From: Actinostola sp. cb2023 | Taxonomy: Eukaryota; Cnidaria; Anthozoa; Actiniaria; Actinostolidae | Length of the DNA: 64,000 nucleotides | Direction of reading: 5' to 3' | NCBI GenBank assembly: GCA_033675265.1 | Contig: JAUJYZ010001546.1 | Location: 1,046,501-1,110,500 of the forward strand | Program-made: the position numbers and the translations under genes | Shown here: positions 11,881 through 23,853 of the stretch, piece by piece | Layout of the letters: each line of letters begins with the position of its first letter | Numbering within the stretch: position 1 is the stretch's first letter | The notes under the pieces: generated by a model | Database searches by the model: none | What the model saw: the letters and a program-made list of their open reading frames with translations, nothing else | Told to the model about the DNA's origin: nothing

Positions 11881-11905
11881 CAGAACTTCGATTATTTAAT
11901 TACCC

Positions 11906-11962
11906 ATAATGCACCTGATATATTGATATACTGATACTTCGTAGCGGCCAGAATTTTTGCAA
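11906..11962 (-). repeat. Right terminal inverted repeat of the 11.1-kb element
   Basis: Its reverse complement begins TTGCAAAAATTCTGGCCGC and aligns without gaps to 821-877. Confidence 0.75.
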
Positions 11963-12252
11963 TTGTATACGATTTGTTCTGAATATATAGCTTGTCGGGT
12001 TGAAAATCATAAATTATAGCAGCTGAGACCGCAAGGATGAATGGGAAATCAGTTCATGATCTGCATTACATGCAGATATATTCAATGTTCTCGTAGTTTT
12101 GAAGATATATGAGCTATTTAACTAAGATCCTACAAATCTGGATAAAAAGGTCGATCATTTGACGGTGTTATTTGATAGTTTTAATTTCCCAGAATTCCTT
12201 TTGGTCATAGCTTTCATGATTTTCAATCCGACAACGATTATGCAATTAGCTA
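11963..12252. other. Spacer between the large element and the duplicated region
   Basis: There is no coding signal or repeat with clear ends. It begins with TATACGATTTGTTC, resembling the outer flank of the left end of the large element at 792-805. Confidence 0.4.
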
Positions 12253-12585
12253 TATACCTATTTCAGAAAAGGTTGTCGAGGACATCAGTCCATAGGCGAT
12301 AGGTTATACGTCGTTCCAAGACCGAACTGCATTATGGTAACATACTGAATAGCCGAAAAAGGTATGAAAGCCTGTATGATATCGTACCTATTTCCATTTC
12401 AACAGACCAAGATAATAATAATAATAATAATAATAAACACATTTTGAATGGATTTGTTTGAAATATTTCTTGCATACCATGTCATTCAAGCTGATACCAT
12501 AATGCAGTTTGGTTTTGGAACGACCTATAACCTATTGCCTATGGACTGATGTACTCGACAACCTTTTTTGAAATAGGTGTATATA
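12253..12585. mobile_element. MITE of the TACACCTATTTCA family, at the start of duplication unit 1
   Basis: Long arms begin ACCTATTTCAGAAAAGGTTG and end CAACCTTTTTTGAAATAGGT. An (AAT)n run lies in the middle. A sister copy at 26,583-26,892 sits at the junction between the two duplication units. The sequence to its right is shared with that copy; the sequence to its left is not. Confidence 0.75.
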
Positions 12586-14875
12586 TAAGAGCTTGAGGTG
12601 GGGCTGTAATGGGGTATAGTATACTTGACACGTACTTACGACGTGAAGTGTGAAACCCGCCTAATAACGCGTTATTTATATAGCACATGAGTTATCATTC
12701 TTTGCATTACTTTATTAAAGTTTACAGTTTCTGATCTAGACTCTTCAGTAACGCGTTATTTATATAGCAGTTATCACTCATAACCACGCGGCGAACGATA
12801 CAACAACTATACATAATAATTTTTTTAAACAACGATACACTTTTGAACTTTTTACATGTAAAAGCAAATACACATCCTCAAGAAAACGTAAATCTTTATA
12901 TTCTCATCCAAGAAGAAGATCGTCGACTTCGTCTTCAAAGAAACCGTTCCCAAACAGAGCAGAAAACCATACAAATACATACACACTAAAACATGCCCCG
13001 GCACCCGCAATACTCGAACAAGCCAGAACACAATAAATTTACTGCGATATTTTGTCATTTGCATATGACCTGTCGACCTTTGTTGAATACTGACCAGATA
13101 TCTTGACAAGTGGTTGACAGATTCAATTACGCTAGGTGTTGGATAAACATGGTGTGGCTTGATCTTCCAAAACAGTAATCAGTGCGTCTTTTCTCGGAAC
13201 TATTTCAGCGCTAAATGCACGTCTTTCGGAGGCTTAATGTCGCTAGGGTTTCGATGGATTTCGCTGAAAATTTGCAAGGTGGCTCAGCAATAGTTGATCT
13301 AAAAAACGTTGTCTCCGATTTTTTCATGTTATTTTCGTTCAAACGTTATGGCCCTATTTGTTGACAACATAGCTCTAAAATCAATTGTTTAACTTTGGCG
13401 TAGGATTGCGGTTGATCTAAAACAGATATCGGAAAATTGAGACACCGTTTTGAAGTTCATTATCTCGAGAGTCTGTTAGTGTGTTTTTGACAAGCATAAC
13501 TTAAATTCCATGTGCAATCGAACTTTTAGAACGCACTACGGTCGAATTTCACGTATACTCGCCTAACAATTTCTATAATGCAAAATCTAAAAATATGAAA
13601 GTATACTCAAAAACTACATTTATTCAGCTTTCAGAAAATGTATACTTTTTTGGTAAAATATTGTAAAGCGTGCGTGTTGTCGAAGTCCGAAGACATAGGG
13701 GTCCAAAACGTATCCTGATACCTTAATTCCCCACTGTGGTAACATAAAAACCTTATCAAACTAATCCTACTAACGATAATACATATAAACTTTTAATAAC
13801 TAGCCGTTTCTAATAGAAAGTGAAGTGCTGCGAGTTGAATTAGTTGCAAAATGTAACTGTGAACATTCATTCTACATTTCAGCAAATGATAAAATGACAT
13901 GAGATATTTTAAAGTTCACTTATATGTTTGGGCTCGAGCTCCCTGTGCTTCAAATTGGCGACACTTGTGCAGTTGTGGCTTCTGTCGAGTGATAAATCAT
14001 GAATTTATTTCGCTTGATAATACACACATCTTCCTTTTCATGACGTTTAATCAAATGCTGTAGAATATGAGGGAGAAGATTTATGCAGTAGTATTTTAGT
14101 CGAACTTGAAACGGTCGATGTGAGGTAAAATAAAGTACAGTTTATTTACCGTCATCGTAGAACGAACTTTGACGGCTTCTGCTCCATGATTAAATTACCT
14201 TGAACATATACCAATAATGAATAAAACTTAAGAACATCTAGATTAGATGTCAGTACTGAGACAACCAGCTATTCGTTTGTTTAATTTATCAGTTCTAGCA
14301 CCATTATCACGGCGAACTTTCATCATTCCCCGTACACGGCTGGTAGACAATCTCGCCCAATATTCCTGACTGTATAGTCGCTATGAACATGTCAAGCTTT
14401 CGCTTTCTTTTCCGAGTGTACTAGTACAACGCAACCAATAGCTACAAGGAGAACGTATTGTATCACAGCGGCCATGTTATTACCACCGCTGATCATAAGT
14501 ACCGCACCGAAAATCATCGTACCACGAGGTCATGGTCATGACGTCATACTCAGAATTCCTCAAAGTCTCGAATCAAGCTGGATAAAGAGCCCAGTGAAAC
14601 GCGTCCACACACAACACAGGAAGCCCATGTCCAGATTAGTTTCGCTGCTCGCTTCGCTCGCAGCAATAATCATAATAGAGGTTTTCATATATCCGTGAAA
14701 TAGAAACTGTTAGTTAGTGTGTACTTGACCGATCTTAAAAACTCTTTAAAAAAATTCTACTTAGCCTCGTATTCAGGTGCCGCTTGTTTTGTTATTATGA
14801 TTTCTCCTTTTGTTTTATATCTTGGAAGTGAGGCTAACCTGAATTTCAAGTAATTTTCAGATGGGTCAATTTTAC

Positions 14876-15653
14876 TTAAGGTAATGCGATCGTGCAATTT
14901 TTTGTCGAACAATTCTTTTTAAACTTGGCACAAATATTGATTTTGAGTGCTAGAGTAGAAAAATGAAATAAAAAATGGGGGTCACCGAATCCATTGAGCA
15001 GATATAATTTTTCAAAGATGGGGCTTGCGGCCATCTTTTCTGGCAAAAATGGATAATGGAATTACAAGCTCTTGCTATCCGTATAAGTCGGTAATAATAA
15101 AAGCAATACTTTCAAATGATACATATGTTAACATAATATAATGAAAAAACAGAAATTTGTCATTTTATTGTGTCGAACAATAAGTTTTCAAAGCCAAAAT
15201 TTCAAAAACAATACATTTTGACCGTGTTTTACGATCCTATTTTTGGACATTTTGGCGATTTCCTTAAAATTTAGCTCGAAGACCTACCCTCATTTTTTAA
15301 TATGTTTTAGCTTTCGTAAATACCTACTCAGGGCAAAAATATCAGGGTAGGTCACCGTGTTAGATTTTTAGATATTCGCCGTTGAATATTAAAACGCTTG
15401 ATCCGCCATATTGAAAGAGCTCTACCACAGGAAGCCCAACCAATGAAAAGTAGTTCGAAAATGAACACTTCGTAGATTTACTCAAAAAATAGCTCGAAGA
15501 CCTGTCTTCAATTTTTGATATTTTCTAGCTTTAGTTGACCTAGACTTACAGTGGAAAAATCAGCATAGGTCACCGACTTAGATTTTTAGATAATCGCCGT
15601 TGAATATCATGCGCAGGAAAGATGCGCACGAATGCACGATCGCATTACCTTAA
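14876..15653. mobile_element. TTAA-flanked element with GGTAATGCGATCGTGCA ends
   Basis: Inverted ends (GGTAATGCGATCGTGCA and its complement) are flanked by TTAA on both sides, the signature of piggyBac-like and Kolobok-like elements. The interior holds a diverged direct repeat of about 130 bp (15,258-15,390 and 15,483-15,610) containing AGCTCGAAGACCT and TAGGTCACCG. No transposase ORF is present. It is absent from duplication unit 2. Confidence 0.8.
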
Positions 15654-16080
15654 AGTGCCTATGAAACGAAAAAACAGACCCCGTTTTTATTTGCTACTAC
15701 GAAAGTTTACTATTTGCTTGATTACATGGCGTTAATAAAAAGTGATTTGAGCTTCAGGAAACATTTTTTATTTCGCGCACGAAGTTGGGCATTTTGGGTT
15801 TCAAAGTGCGACAATTCCCGCTCGGCCAAACTATAGAAATGTGATGTCATAAGTTGTGCAAACAAAGGCATACACAACTTATGACGTCACCGAGCCATTG
15901 TCAAGGGCCCAGTCTCTTGTCGCACATTTTGGTTGAAAATGACAATTTTCGAACCGCGAAAAGAAAATGTTCGCACGCTCAAAGTCGATGTTTAAATACA
16001 GCAAATGTTCAGAGAAAGATCAAACAACAATAATGTACAATAAAACAAGGATCGACATTTTCGTTTCATAGGCACTTTAA
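15650..16080. mobile_element. Second TTAA element, sharing a TTAA with the first
   Basis: The ends AGTGCCTATGAAACGAAAA and its complement are bounded by TTAA at 15,650-15,653 and 16,077-16,080. The left TTAA is also the right boundary of the preceding element. No ORF of note. Confidence 0.8.
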
Positions 16081-16086
16081 CCCATT

Positions 16087-16225
16087 AGAGTGATTCCAAT
16101 AAACCTGGGCATTACTAACTGACCAATACACATTATTAGACACTCACTCTTTTCTTTTCTTTTGTTCCTTTGCATCTAATAAACACTGACAGCTAATTAG
16201 TAGTGCCCAATATTGGAATCACTCT
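16087..16225. mobile_element. Small MITE with AGAGTGATTCCAAT ends
   Basis: AGAGTGATTCCAAT on the left pairs with ATTGGAATCACTCT on the right. A related but rearranged copy follows the (CTA)n array at 32,369-32,645. Confidence 0.65.
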
Positions 16226-16303
16226 AAATAAAATCTAATAGTCAATGTGTAATAGTCAAATGAAAACAAAAGAACACAAATGTGTATTAGGCTAATATCT
16301 ATT

Positions 16304-16523
16304 TACAGTGAGGACACACTAACCGGAACCCCTTGAGCAAAACTGACCAATCAGATTACAGCTGAAAATAATCACATTCCAACAAAAGTAATCTGCGCCA
16401 ATCATCATTATGACTATAACGCTGATTGGCCCAGACAACTTTTGTTGTAATGTGATTACTTTCAGGTGTAACCTGATTGGCCAGTTTTGCTCAAGTGGTC
16501 CCGGTTAGTGTGTCCTCACTGTA
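16304..16523. mobile_element. Foldback MITE
   Basis: The ends are TACAGTGAGGACACACTAAC and its complement. Inner arms continue through TTGAGCAAAACTG and an ATTGGCC/GGCCAAT pair. Confidence 0.75.
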
Positions 16524-17384
16524 ACGGTTTAAATAAAATCGCTCTACTACTACTAATAAAAAAATTCGAGCATCTGATACAAAGTCTCGGTGCTCTTATT
16601 ATGTACTTCTAAAAACTAATATAAACTTACTATTTACAAATTCACATCCGTTATAGATACTAAATGTTAATATACCAAATGAAACGTAGAACAATGATGT
16701 TTTAATTTCTTTCCATTTTACAATGGTTGAATGGAGCGGCGCGTCTACACTCACCAACCAAGCGCGAAGAGTCTCACACCGATGCTGATTTGGTTTACAC
16801 ATCGATGACTTGCTTTCCACCATCACTGAACTCAACAGAGGTAGGTTATAAATATTGACTAAACCCTTACAATTATCCCATATATATCCGCCATTATCGT
16901 ATTATTATTCTATGTCGTTTGACGCTGTTTTCAAATAAAATTCTCTGTAAATTGCATTCAATTTTGATACCGTTTTTGCAAATTATTCTGATTATCATTA
17001 AATTTCCTTAGTCGTTATTTGCGATCATTTAGTCACTATTACTTCATCCTTTTTGCTGCACATCTGTTCCTATCGTTTAAGAAATCTAAAAAATGTCCAT
17101 TGTTGAAGTATCTAGTGCCTGCTTTAATACTAAATTCCGAGAGATGAAAGCCGACTCGTATTCGTGGGCGAGACGCTCATAAAAAATGCTCAACCGATCC
17201 GCAATGCAACAGGAGAAATTAAATAAGACGAAATTCACGAGGAAAATTATTCAGTGATTTATTTTATCAACGGAAAATTTAGAGAATTTTCTGATAGCAG
17301 GTTAACTCGGAATTCCTTTAGACCAATGAAACTATTTTAATATAGGTTTAATTTAAGCTGTTTTAATTAGCAAAAAAATACTTT

Positions 17385-17706
17385 CAATTGCCCTATACCA
17401 CTATGACGTCACATCAAAACAATCGTTTAAACGCTAAGGATCATGGTCGCTAGAGGGGGACAAAACAGCAACAACACAAAGGATTACCCAAATAAATGTA
17501 TTTTACAGACGGTCTGAAAGCGATAAAAGTCACCAAACACAGTAAATATTGTGGGAAAAGCATCGATGAACATAATATCTGGAAACTAGCCAATTTGAAA
17601 TCTAGCGAACCTCAGCAGAGCAGATTTAGTTCAAATTTCTATTGTTCTTCACGATTCTGTCCCCCTCATAAATAAGCCGTTACGTCATAATGGTATAGGG
17701 CAATTG
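17385..17706. mobile_element. MITE present in unit 1, absent from unit 2
   Basis: The ends CAATTGCCCTATACCA and its complement enclose about 320 bp. The matching place in unit 2 (33,401-33,406) has only CAATTG, a natural empty site. Either the CAATTG or part of it is the duplicated target. A single end of the same family occurs at 26,104-26,141. Confidence 0.85.
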
Positions 17707-17744
17707 TGAAACCAGAAAAGCTTTGATGGTCCTAGCCTCCTCTA

Positions 17745-17842
17745 GCCTGCGAATCACCAGACGCTTTTTTTCGCTCGCCATAGGGGTCTCCCGAAAGAAG
17801 CGTCTGCGTTGTGAGGCCAACGTGCGGAGGAGGCTATGATAG
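17745..17842. mobile_element. Short foldback element, duplicated at 33,433-33,530
   Basis: CCTCCTCTAGCCTGCGAAT and AGACGCTT pair with AAGCGTCT and GCGGAGGAGG. Both duplication units carry it, so it predates the duplication. Confidence 0.55.
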
Positions 17843-19362
17843 TCCTACTGAAATATTTTTTAATGCTAATATATACCATACAAGAGTTCGGTCAGTGACT
17901 CATTGCGTGACTCGGGTAAAGCATGCATGTGTAATTAGAAATTAATGACATCAGTCAATTGAAATCCCGGAGAAATTTATATCCTATAGATTTAAAGAAG
18001 ACGGTATTTTTTCATCTTCGCGAGGGGGAGCCATCGCTTCCAGATTAGAAATGTATTTTTTCGTGTTCGTCAAGATCTGCGGGATTTTCATAAAAATGAC
18101 CGCTATTTTTACGATTAATCTGTAATCAGGGTTTTCTACGTGTTTCAAATTCGCCTGTTACTCGTTTTAGTATAAACACCCGTCACGTGTGTATGCAAAT
18201 TTACCGGCCTATTTATGTCGTGCTTGCGGGTGCTCACATACGTGTGCTACGAGGTGTGAGACAAGGTCAACAATAATTGGTGGATATTGATTCAGATGAT
18301 CACACGAAATGAAATGAGAGAAGTAGGAAATGGAAAATAGGAAACATCTTAGACTTTTTCCGAAGGTTTTCTTAAGAGCGCGCGAGCAGGGCCGTACGGG
18401 TCATATGATAATTTCTATTACAACACGAAGAACAAACTACACACATACATACATTACTGAGTATATTTCGTCTACGGTTCGGATCTTTATATGCCGAGAA
18501 AATACGGTCTCTCGTTTTATAAACATTACATAGCAGGTGGTAGATACAGAGATGCCCTAGATTATTGATCCAGATGATCACACAAAATGAAATGAGAGAA
18601 ATAGGAAATGGAAAATAGGAAACATCTTAGCAAAGGTAACCACTTTACATGTATTCAGTGCATGCTTGTAGTCATAATCTCACGGGGTGAAACTATTTTG
18701 AATAGCGACCTACTTTTTCAATATCCACAATCGTGATGCCAGCCAGCCTTATGCAGTCTTGAAGCGCTGGTGGCGCGAGTAAAGTTTTTATGGTATTTAT
18801 TGTTATCGATTTTTTAATAGTTTATTGTCTTTTCACAAAGCTAGTTTTTCAGGCTAACAAGGCGCATATTAATTGCTATCTTTCCGAAAAATGATGGAGC
18901 TTTGGAGCAAACCATTAAAATCATTAAAATGATACGTTTGTTGACTTCCAAACCGATTACTCCTAGCGTGCAATGGTACAAAGTATATTCGCTATTCCTA
19001 TAAACATGATAGAGAGCACAAAAATATGGTGAACAAATTGTATATAATAATAATAATAATAATAAACTTTATTTCTTTGCCAAAGTTTCACAAAACTGGT
19101 TGAGCCTGTTGTGACGTCTTGACAGTAGAGTACGTCAGAATATATTAATATTGTGTACGTCGCAACGTCGCTCGAAACTATTCTCAGCGGTCTCCACTCG
19201 CACACATAAAAGAGAACGGACACAGTGGCATAATGCCATTCTGCCTAAGGAGCGAAGCTGAACGTACCATAGTTGATACTCAAGCTTCCTCACAAACCAT
19301 TATCCCTCAAGTTCTGAAATCTGCTGAAGTTCAAGCCTCCACTCCGGCTAATGTTATGTAGA

Positions 19363-20227
19363 CAGGGGCGTAGCGTGCATATACGCACTTACGCACGTGC
19401 GTACAATTTAAAATCCTTAATATATGTATATATTATAAAAAACATAAAAATATTTAAAATAAAATGAAATCTAAGACAAAATCTTAACAGCTCACGGCAG
19501 ATTACTAGCTGGAAACTACATACAGAAGGCAGGAAAATGCTATTTTGGAGACCCTATACCTCAAAAAAAATTCGGGGAGCATCCCCCCCATCCCCCCCAT
19601 CCCCCCCATCCCCCCCATCCCCCCCCCCCCCCCATCCCCCCCCATCCCCCCCCCCCATCCCTACGAGCTCGCACCTTCGCCGCTCGTCAGATTGTGTCCC
19701 CAATAAATTTCCCCTTGCAGTCAGTCATTGTAGGCATGTATAATGATGATTGTAGTTGGCACAGTCTCAAGCAAAATAAATACCAAAAAACTGGCTTCGC
19801 CTCGGGTTATTATATCGCTATATATATAACGGTAGCGGTATCATATAACCCGTTTACATAAATCCTTTACATAACCTTAACATAAATCCTTTATATAACC
19901 TTTACATAAATCCTTTACATTAGCTTTACATAAATCCTTTACACAACCAATACTCATAAATCATTTACACAACCTTTACATAAATCCTTTTCTGAATCCT
20001 TTATATAACCTTTACATAAATCCCCCCATAAAACTGAGTGATAAATGCATTTTACTATGTATTTATGTAGCGAGAAAGTCCGTTGGAAAACGAAGAAAAT
20101 GGTATTTCCAAGGCTCTAGATTTCTAAATTTTCAGGGGGGGCTTGCCCCCTCACCCCCCTAGAAGCTCACTCCTTCGGCGTTCGTTGCTATGTGCGTACA
20201 TTGCAAAAAAAGCACGCTACGCCCCTG
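19363..20227. mobile_element. CAGGGGCGTAGCGTGC element, copy in unit 1
   Basis: The inverted ends CAGGGGCGTAGCGTGC and GCACGCTACGCCCCTG are flanked by the direct repeat GTAGA. The unit 2 counterpart (about 35,500) is uninterrupted, so this inserted after the duplication or was lost there. The interior has a CCCCCCCAT array (19,580-19,660) and a minisatellite of ATAAATCCTTTACATAACC-like units (19,850-20,025). The proline/serine-rich ORF over the C-rich array is not a gene. Confidence 0.85.
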
Positions 20228-21313
20228 GTAGAGGTTCGTTTTCATTTCTCTCTGGTTTTCAACTCTACATTGGGCTCTTCACCCTCTTACAACGTTCGAA
20301 TTCTGTCATTACTTGGCTTATGGTTTCGAATTGTCTTTGACTTTGCATGTACTTTGTTTTCAGTATCAGTTCCTACTCGTGAAGCTAGCCGCTTGGCTTT
20401 GCGGGCGTTTCATGTATTTATGGCTTGTTGCCCTGTTTTCATCATGGCGTGCTGTCCTGTTGGAAACGTTAGTCGCTTTGTTTTGCGGAGGTGTCATGTA
20501 TTCATGGCTTGTTATTTTGTTGTTCTGCCCTTTTCCTAACGTTAGCCGTTTCGCTTTTCATTTCAGTGTTAATGGTTTGCTATTTCAGATTTCTCCTGCT
20601 CCTAGTGTGAGCCGTTTGGAAGCAGTATTGGCGAACATTTCAAGTGTTATTTGAAATTATGCCCTCCTGGCAACGTTTTGGCTTTGCACGCTATTGTCGT
20701 TTTCATGTGGAGATCCAATATAACATACTTTAATGGCCCTGCTTGTTGGCCATGTTAACTCGTTCAGGCTTCGCAACCTTTTGTATATACTTCATTTCAG
20801 TTTTTAATTGTCGCTGTACATATATACTTATTCAGTTCTATATCTCTAGAGCATTTATATTCTCTAGGGGAATCATCTAGAAGGCTGACAACCGACATCA
20901 TTGCCAGAGAGAAAATTCACATATAGCTCGTAGTTTTCCCTGTTATCGGCACCACATCCCAGCAGTAATGAACTTATATTTTCCCATAAGCCTCATCTTG
21001 TCGTTGAGTTTTATCCCTTTAGATCTTTCGGCCCATATTGCTATTAGGCGTTTCGACAAGGGTCCATGATGATCAGGTGTATTTCAGAGCATGCGCAGTT
21101 ATACCTCTATGCCATGATTGATTTAATTTGTCTATCCCGTTTTTCTTTCGTTTTTCTTTATTTCACACACCATGAATATGTATATATATTTACAAGCATA
21201 AATTTCATTCAAATCCCATTTATTTTTGCAATCGCTCCGTTATCAAATTCATTGTCAACTGAAGCTAAACTTATCTTGTGTTGTCTAGCACCCAACCCGC
21301 TTTTCCAAACATT

Positions 21314-23695
21314 ATGACGACGTCGAAGAAGCGAGGACCATCCATAGTGGTGCCAGAAATTCACTCGAGGCTCATCAAACCAAATTCCTTTGAACCTAAC
21401 AACCACTGGGTCCATAAAGGATATGAAAAACCTATTGATTCAGTAGTGAAGTACTTCTTAGGTCTTGACACTTCGTGTATTGTGAGACGTTACTGCATGC
21501 TCCATCCTACAGCAAACAAAGAAGTGTTGGAGAAATGGTTGACCTACCAATCCAGATATTTCACCTGGGCAGGTATTGATATGTGAAGATACACGTGTAA
21601 ACTGCGGATGAAAGAAATTAAAGAATAGAAAGATCCTCGGAATGCAATAACAGTTACTCGAGAAAAAAGCCAAGACACTTTCGATTCTTTGATTTCATTT
21701 CATGCGCACTGAGTTCATACTACTATATACCACGCTATGACGGGCGGGATATATACACCTATTTCAAAAAACGTTGGCATCTGAAATCTGAATCTGAATC
21801 TGCAATCTGAGACCGAGAGGGATTGTAATGTACAAGAACTTTGTTATTATTGTGGGTATGAGTTGTGATCTATCTTGTAATTACTGGCATATGCCACGAC
21901 CTTTAGGCGAAGACCTGCGTTGGCGAATAGTGTGGCTACGAGTGTTTTTAGGTCACAGATTCAGATTTCAGATTCAGATTTCAGATGCCAACGTTTTTTG
22001 AAATAGGTGTATAACTTACTAAACGCACTATCGACCTGCCCTCGACGAGGCTTCATCACTTGGAAGAGCATCCCACTAGTATCGCGAAGGCCGCCATGGG
22101 TTCGAATCCCGTTGAAGTCTCACAGCTTCTTTCCAAAGTAGTTAATACAACATGTTATTAGCTCAGGTGGTAACGCTCCCAACACCCAACATTGTTGACA
22201 GTTGTTGGTGGTAGTGTGCAAACGGATCCAACATTGTTGGGCCACACTTCAACGACCACAAAACAAAATAAATATTGGGACAGGGTGTGCTTTATGTGCT
22301 CGACCCAGATTTCATTTTTTTACGCGCGTTTCTTCAGACAGAGCGATAAATAAAACTGGGTCCAGTTCTGGACTAGGTGTGCAAACCCTCCCAACAGCCA
22401 ACGATGTTGGAAGCGTTTGCACCGGCCTTTAAATTACTTTATTTCACTATCTGTTCTTTAATTTAATTACAGGTTCTGATGTTATGAAAGTTACTACGGA
22501 AGATGGCCACAAGAAGATGGTGATCATCGAAAACAACTCCTGTCCAGGAGGTCAGAAATACATGCCTCTTCTGGATCAAGAACAGAAACAAGGAGGTTAC
22601 CATACTCTCATACAGCGTACTTTCAAGACTGTGCTGGATAAGAGAGAGCCAATCGAAGGGGAATTAGCAGTCATTTATGATAAGAACCCGATAGAAACTA
22701 CAGGCTATGCTCATACTATGGCTGATATCTTTGATGAAGAAGTCCATTTTGTACCTGCCTGTGACAACACTTCTAGTCCATTCTTTGAGTTCCGTGATGG
22801 TGTCTTGTACGTCATTGGAGAAGACCGAGAGTGGCACCCCATCCGAGCAGCGTTCCGCTATGTCACTCAACGCCCATGGAATCGTCTTCCAATCTCGACA
22901 AAGACTCTCATTGTCAATCCTCCCATTGCGTGTTTGGCTGGAGGGAGAAATAAGTTACTTGCGGCAAAGGCCTACAGCAGGTTTAACCAAGAATTAGAAG
23001 GGAGTGGTTTGGCCATTAATACACCATTTACAATATGTGATGTGCGCAAGAGTGATATTGCAAATATAGTGAAGGAAATGGGTGGCCAAGCTGTGATCAA
23101 GGTCCCATACAGCAACGCAGGTCAAGGAGTCTATATCGTAAAGAACGAACAAGAACTACAAGACTTTCTGAAGCAAGACCATCCCTATGATCTCTTTATA
23201 GTCCAACAATTCATAGGGGCGTACACCTGTCAAAATAATAACCACAATGCCAAAGGTAAGCTTTATCACGTCGGGACCATTCCGTCAGATCTGGGAATTG
23301 TCTACGTGTATGATATACGCGTGATGCTCAGTTCAACTCCTACAGGGTTGAAACCCATTGGTATGTATTCAAGACGAGCATCTCGCCCGATAGTTGATGT
23401 CTTTGGTGAAAGAACCAATCAAACCGATGCTTACATGACCAATCTTTCGTTCAAGAATCCAGATGGCTCGTGGAACTCAGATATTGCTCGTTTGATTCGA
23501 TATGACTGCAGTGAATTCTACAAGGTTGGCCTGGGATTGGATGATTTGATAGAGGCATATGTGCAGGCAGTTCTCTCCACAATCGCTGTTGACAAGATGG
23601 CTCATACACTTTGTGACGAGAAGGGACAGTTTAAACATGAAACATTCCACAGCCTAAACAATGATCCAGTTCTGCTTTCAGAAATAATGTTTTGA
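21314..23695 (+). CDS. Putative circularly permuted ATP-grasp ligase, copy 1
   Basis: Two exons, 21,314-21,572 and 22,473-23,695, join in frame across a GT-AG intron (GGGCAG/GTATTG ... TTACAG/GTTCTG) to give 493 residues. In ATP-grasp enzymes the metal-binding ExN motif normally closes the domain. Here an ENNSCPGGQKYMP motif lies early (E106, N108), ahead of the nucleotide-binding part: GGQAVIKVPYSNAGQGVYIV with candidate ATP lysine K296 and Gly loop 301-306, then VQQFIGA, and YDIRV (D367, R369) followed by SRRAS. That order, and the likeness of ENN..PGG..Y to the EDN..PSG..Y of DUF404/DUF407-type proteins, suggests circular permutation (inference). Substrate unknown; ATP-dependent carboxylate-amine ligation is the expected chemistry. 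No signal peptide is seen, so it is probably cytosolic. An AATAAA lies near 24,037. Confidence 0.75.
21754..22012. mobile_element. TACACCTATTTCA-family MITE in the ATP-grasp intron, copy 1
   Basis: The ends TACACCTATTTCAAAAAACG and its complement enclose arms of repeated CAGATTTCAGATTC-like words. Unit 2 has it at 37,025-37,282, so the insertion predates the duplication. Confidence 0.8.
22050..22432. repeat. tRNA-derived repeat pieces and CCAACATTGTTGG-rich repeat in the intron
   Basis: GGTTCGAATCC at about 22,100 is a perfect B-box. TTAGCTCAGGTGGTAACGC at about 22,155 is an A-box-like arm. The order (B before A) shows rearranged fragments rather than a tRNA gene. From 22,170 to 22,432 the words CCAACATTGTTG and GTGTGCAAAC recur in both orientations, as in a MITE. 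Mirrored in unit 2 at about 37,320-37,700. Confidence 0.5.
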
Positions 23696-23717
23696 GGCTA
23701 AACATATACTAGCTACA

Positions 23718-23853
23718 GGCCCCGGTTGCACGAAAGGTGAATAGCGCTATCCATCGGATAAGTCTTATCCAACGGATAAAACTGATGCAGTTATCCGTTG
23801 GATAGAACTTATCCGGTGGATAGCGCTATTCAACTTTCGTGCAACCAGGGCCT
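23718..23853. mobile_element. CCGGTTGCACGAAAG MITE just after the ATP-grasp stop
   Basis: Arms GGTTGCACGAAAGGTGAATA and its complement surround nested GGATAAGTCTTATCC-type palindromes. It begins about 23 bases after the stop and may lie in the 3' untranslated region. Unit 2 carries it at 38,989-39,138 with 16 more bases in the centre. Confidence 0.75.

Larger units (their letters stand above)
821..11962. mobile_element. Large two-gene DNA transposon with 57-bp terminal inverted repeats
   Basis: The ends are imperfect inverted repeats (about 50 of 57 positions match) starting TTGCAAAAATTCTGGCCGC at both termini. Just inside each end lies a TATA box in the same GGTATAAAAGG context, reading inward. 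Two convergent spliced genes fill the element: one on + (1,211-4,895) and one on - (11,322-6,961). The minus gene resembles transposase-like families, which supports a mobile origin. No clean target-site duplication is visible. Several smaller inverted-repeat elements are nested inside, and both genes look damaged, so this copy is probably old and inactive. The superfamily is not established. The alternative is two unrelated host genes flanked by a dispersed MITE in opposite orientations. Confidence 0.6.

Noticed and set aside
16599..16835. Minus-strand 78-codon frame
   Set aside because: It is not preserved as an open frame in duplication unit 2 and has no family resemblance.
19537..19743. 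Proline/serine-rich frame
   Set aside because: It comes from the CCCCCCCAT array inside a transposable element.
20192..20654. Overlapping 113-115 codon frames, also at 35,547-35,919
   Set aside because: The frames shift between the two units by indels; there is no ATG context and no family resemblance.
22086..22135. Functional tRNA gene
   Set aside because: Only a B-box and partial arms are present, with the A-box-like piece downstream; it is a repeat fragment.
21314..23695. Mycosporine-like amino acid pathway ATP-grasp (MysC-type)
   Set aside because: Attractive for a coral, but the motif order differs, and no neighbouring pathway genes (DDGS, O-methyltransferase, NRPS-like) are in the window.
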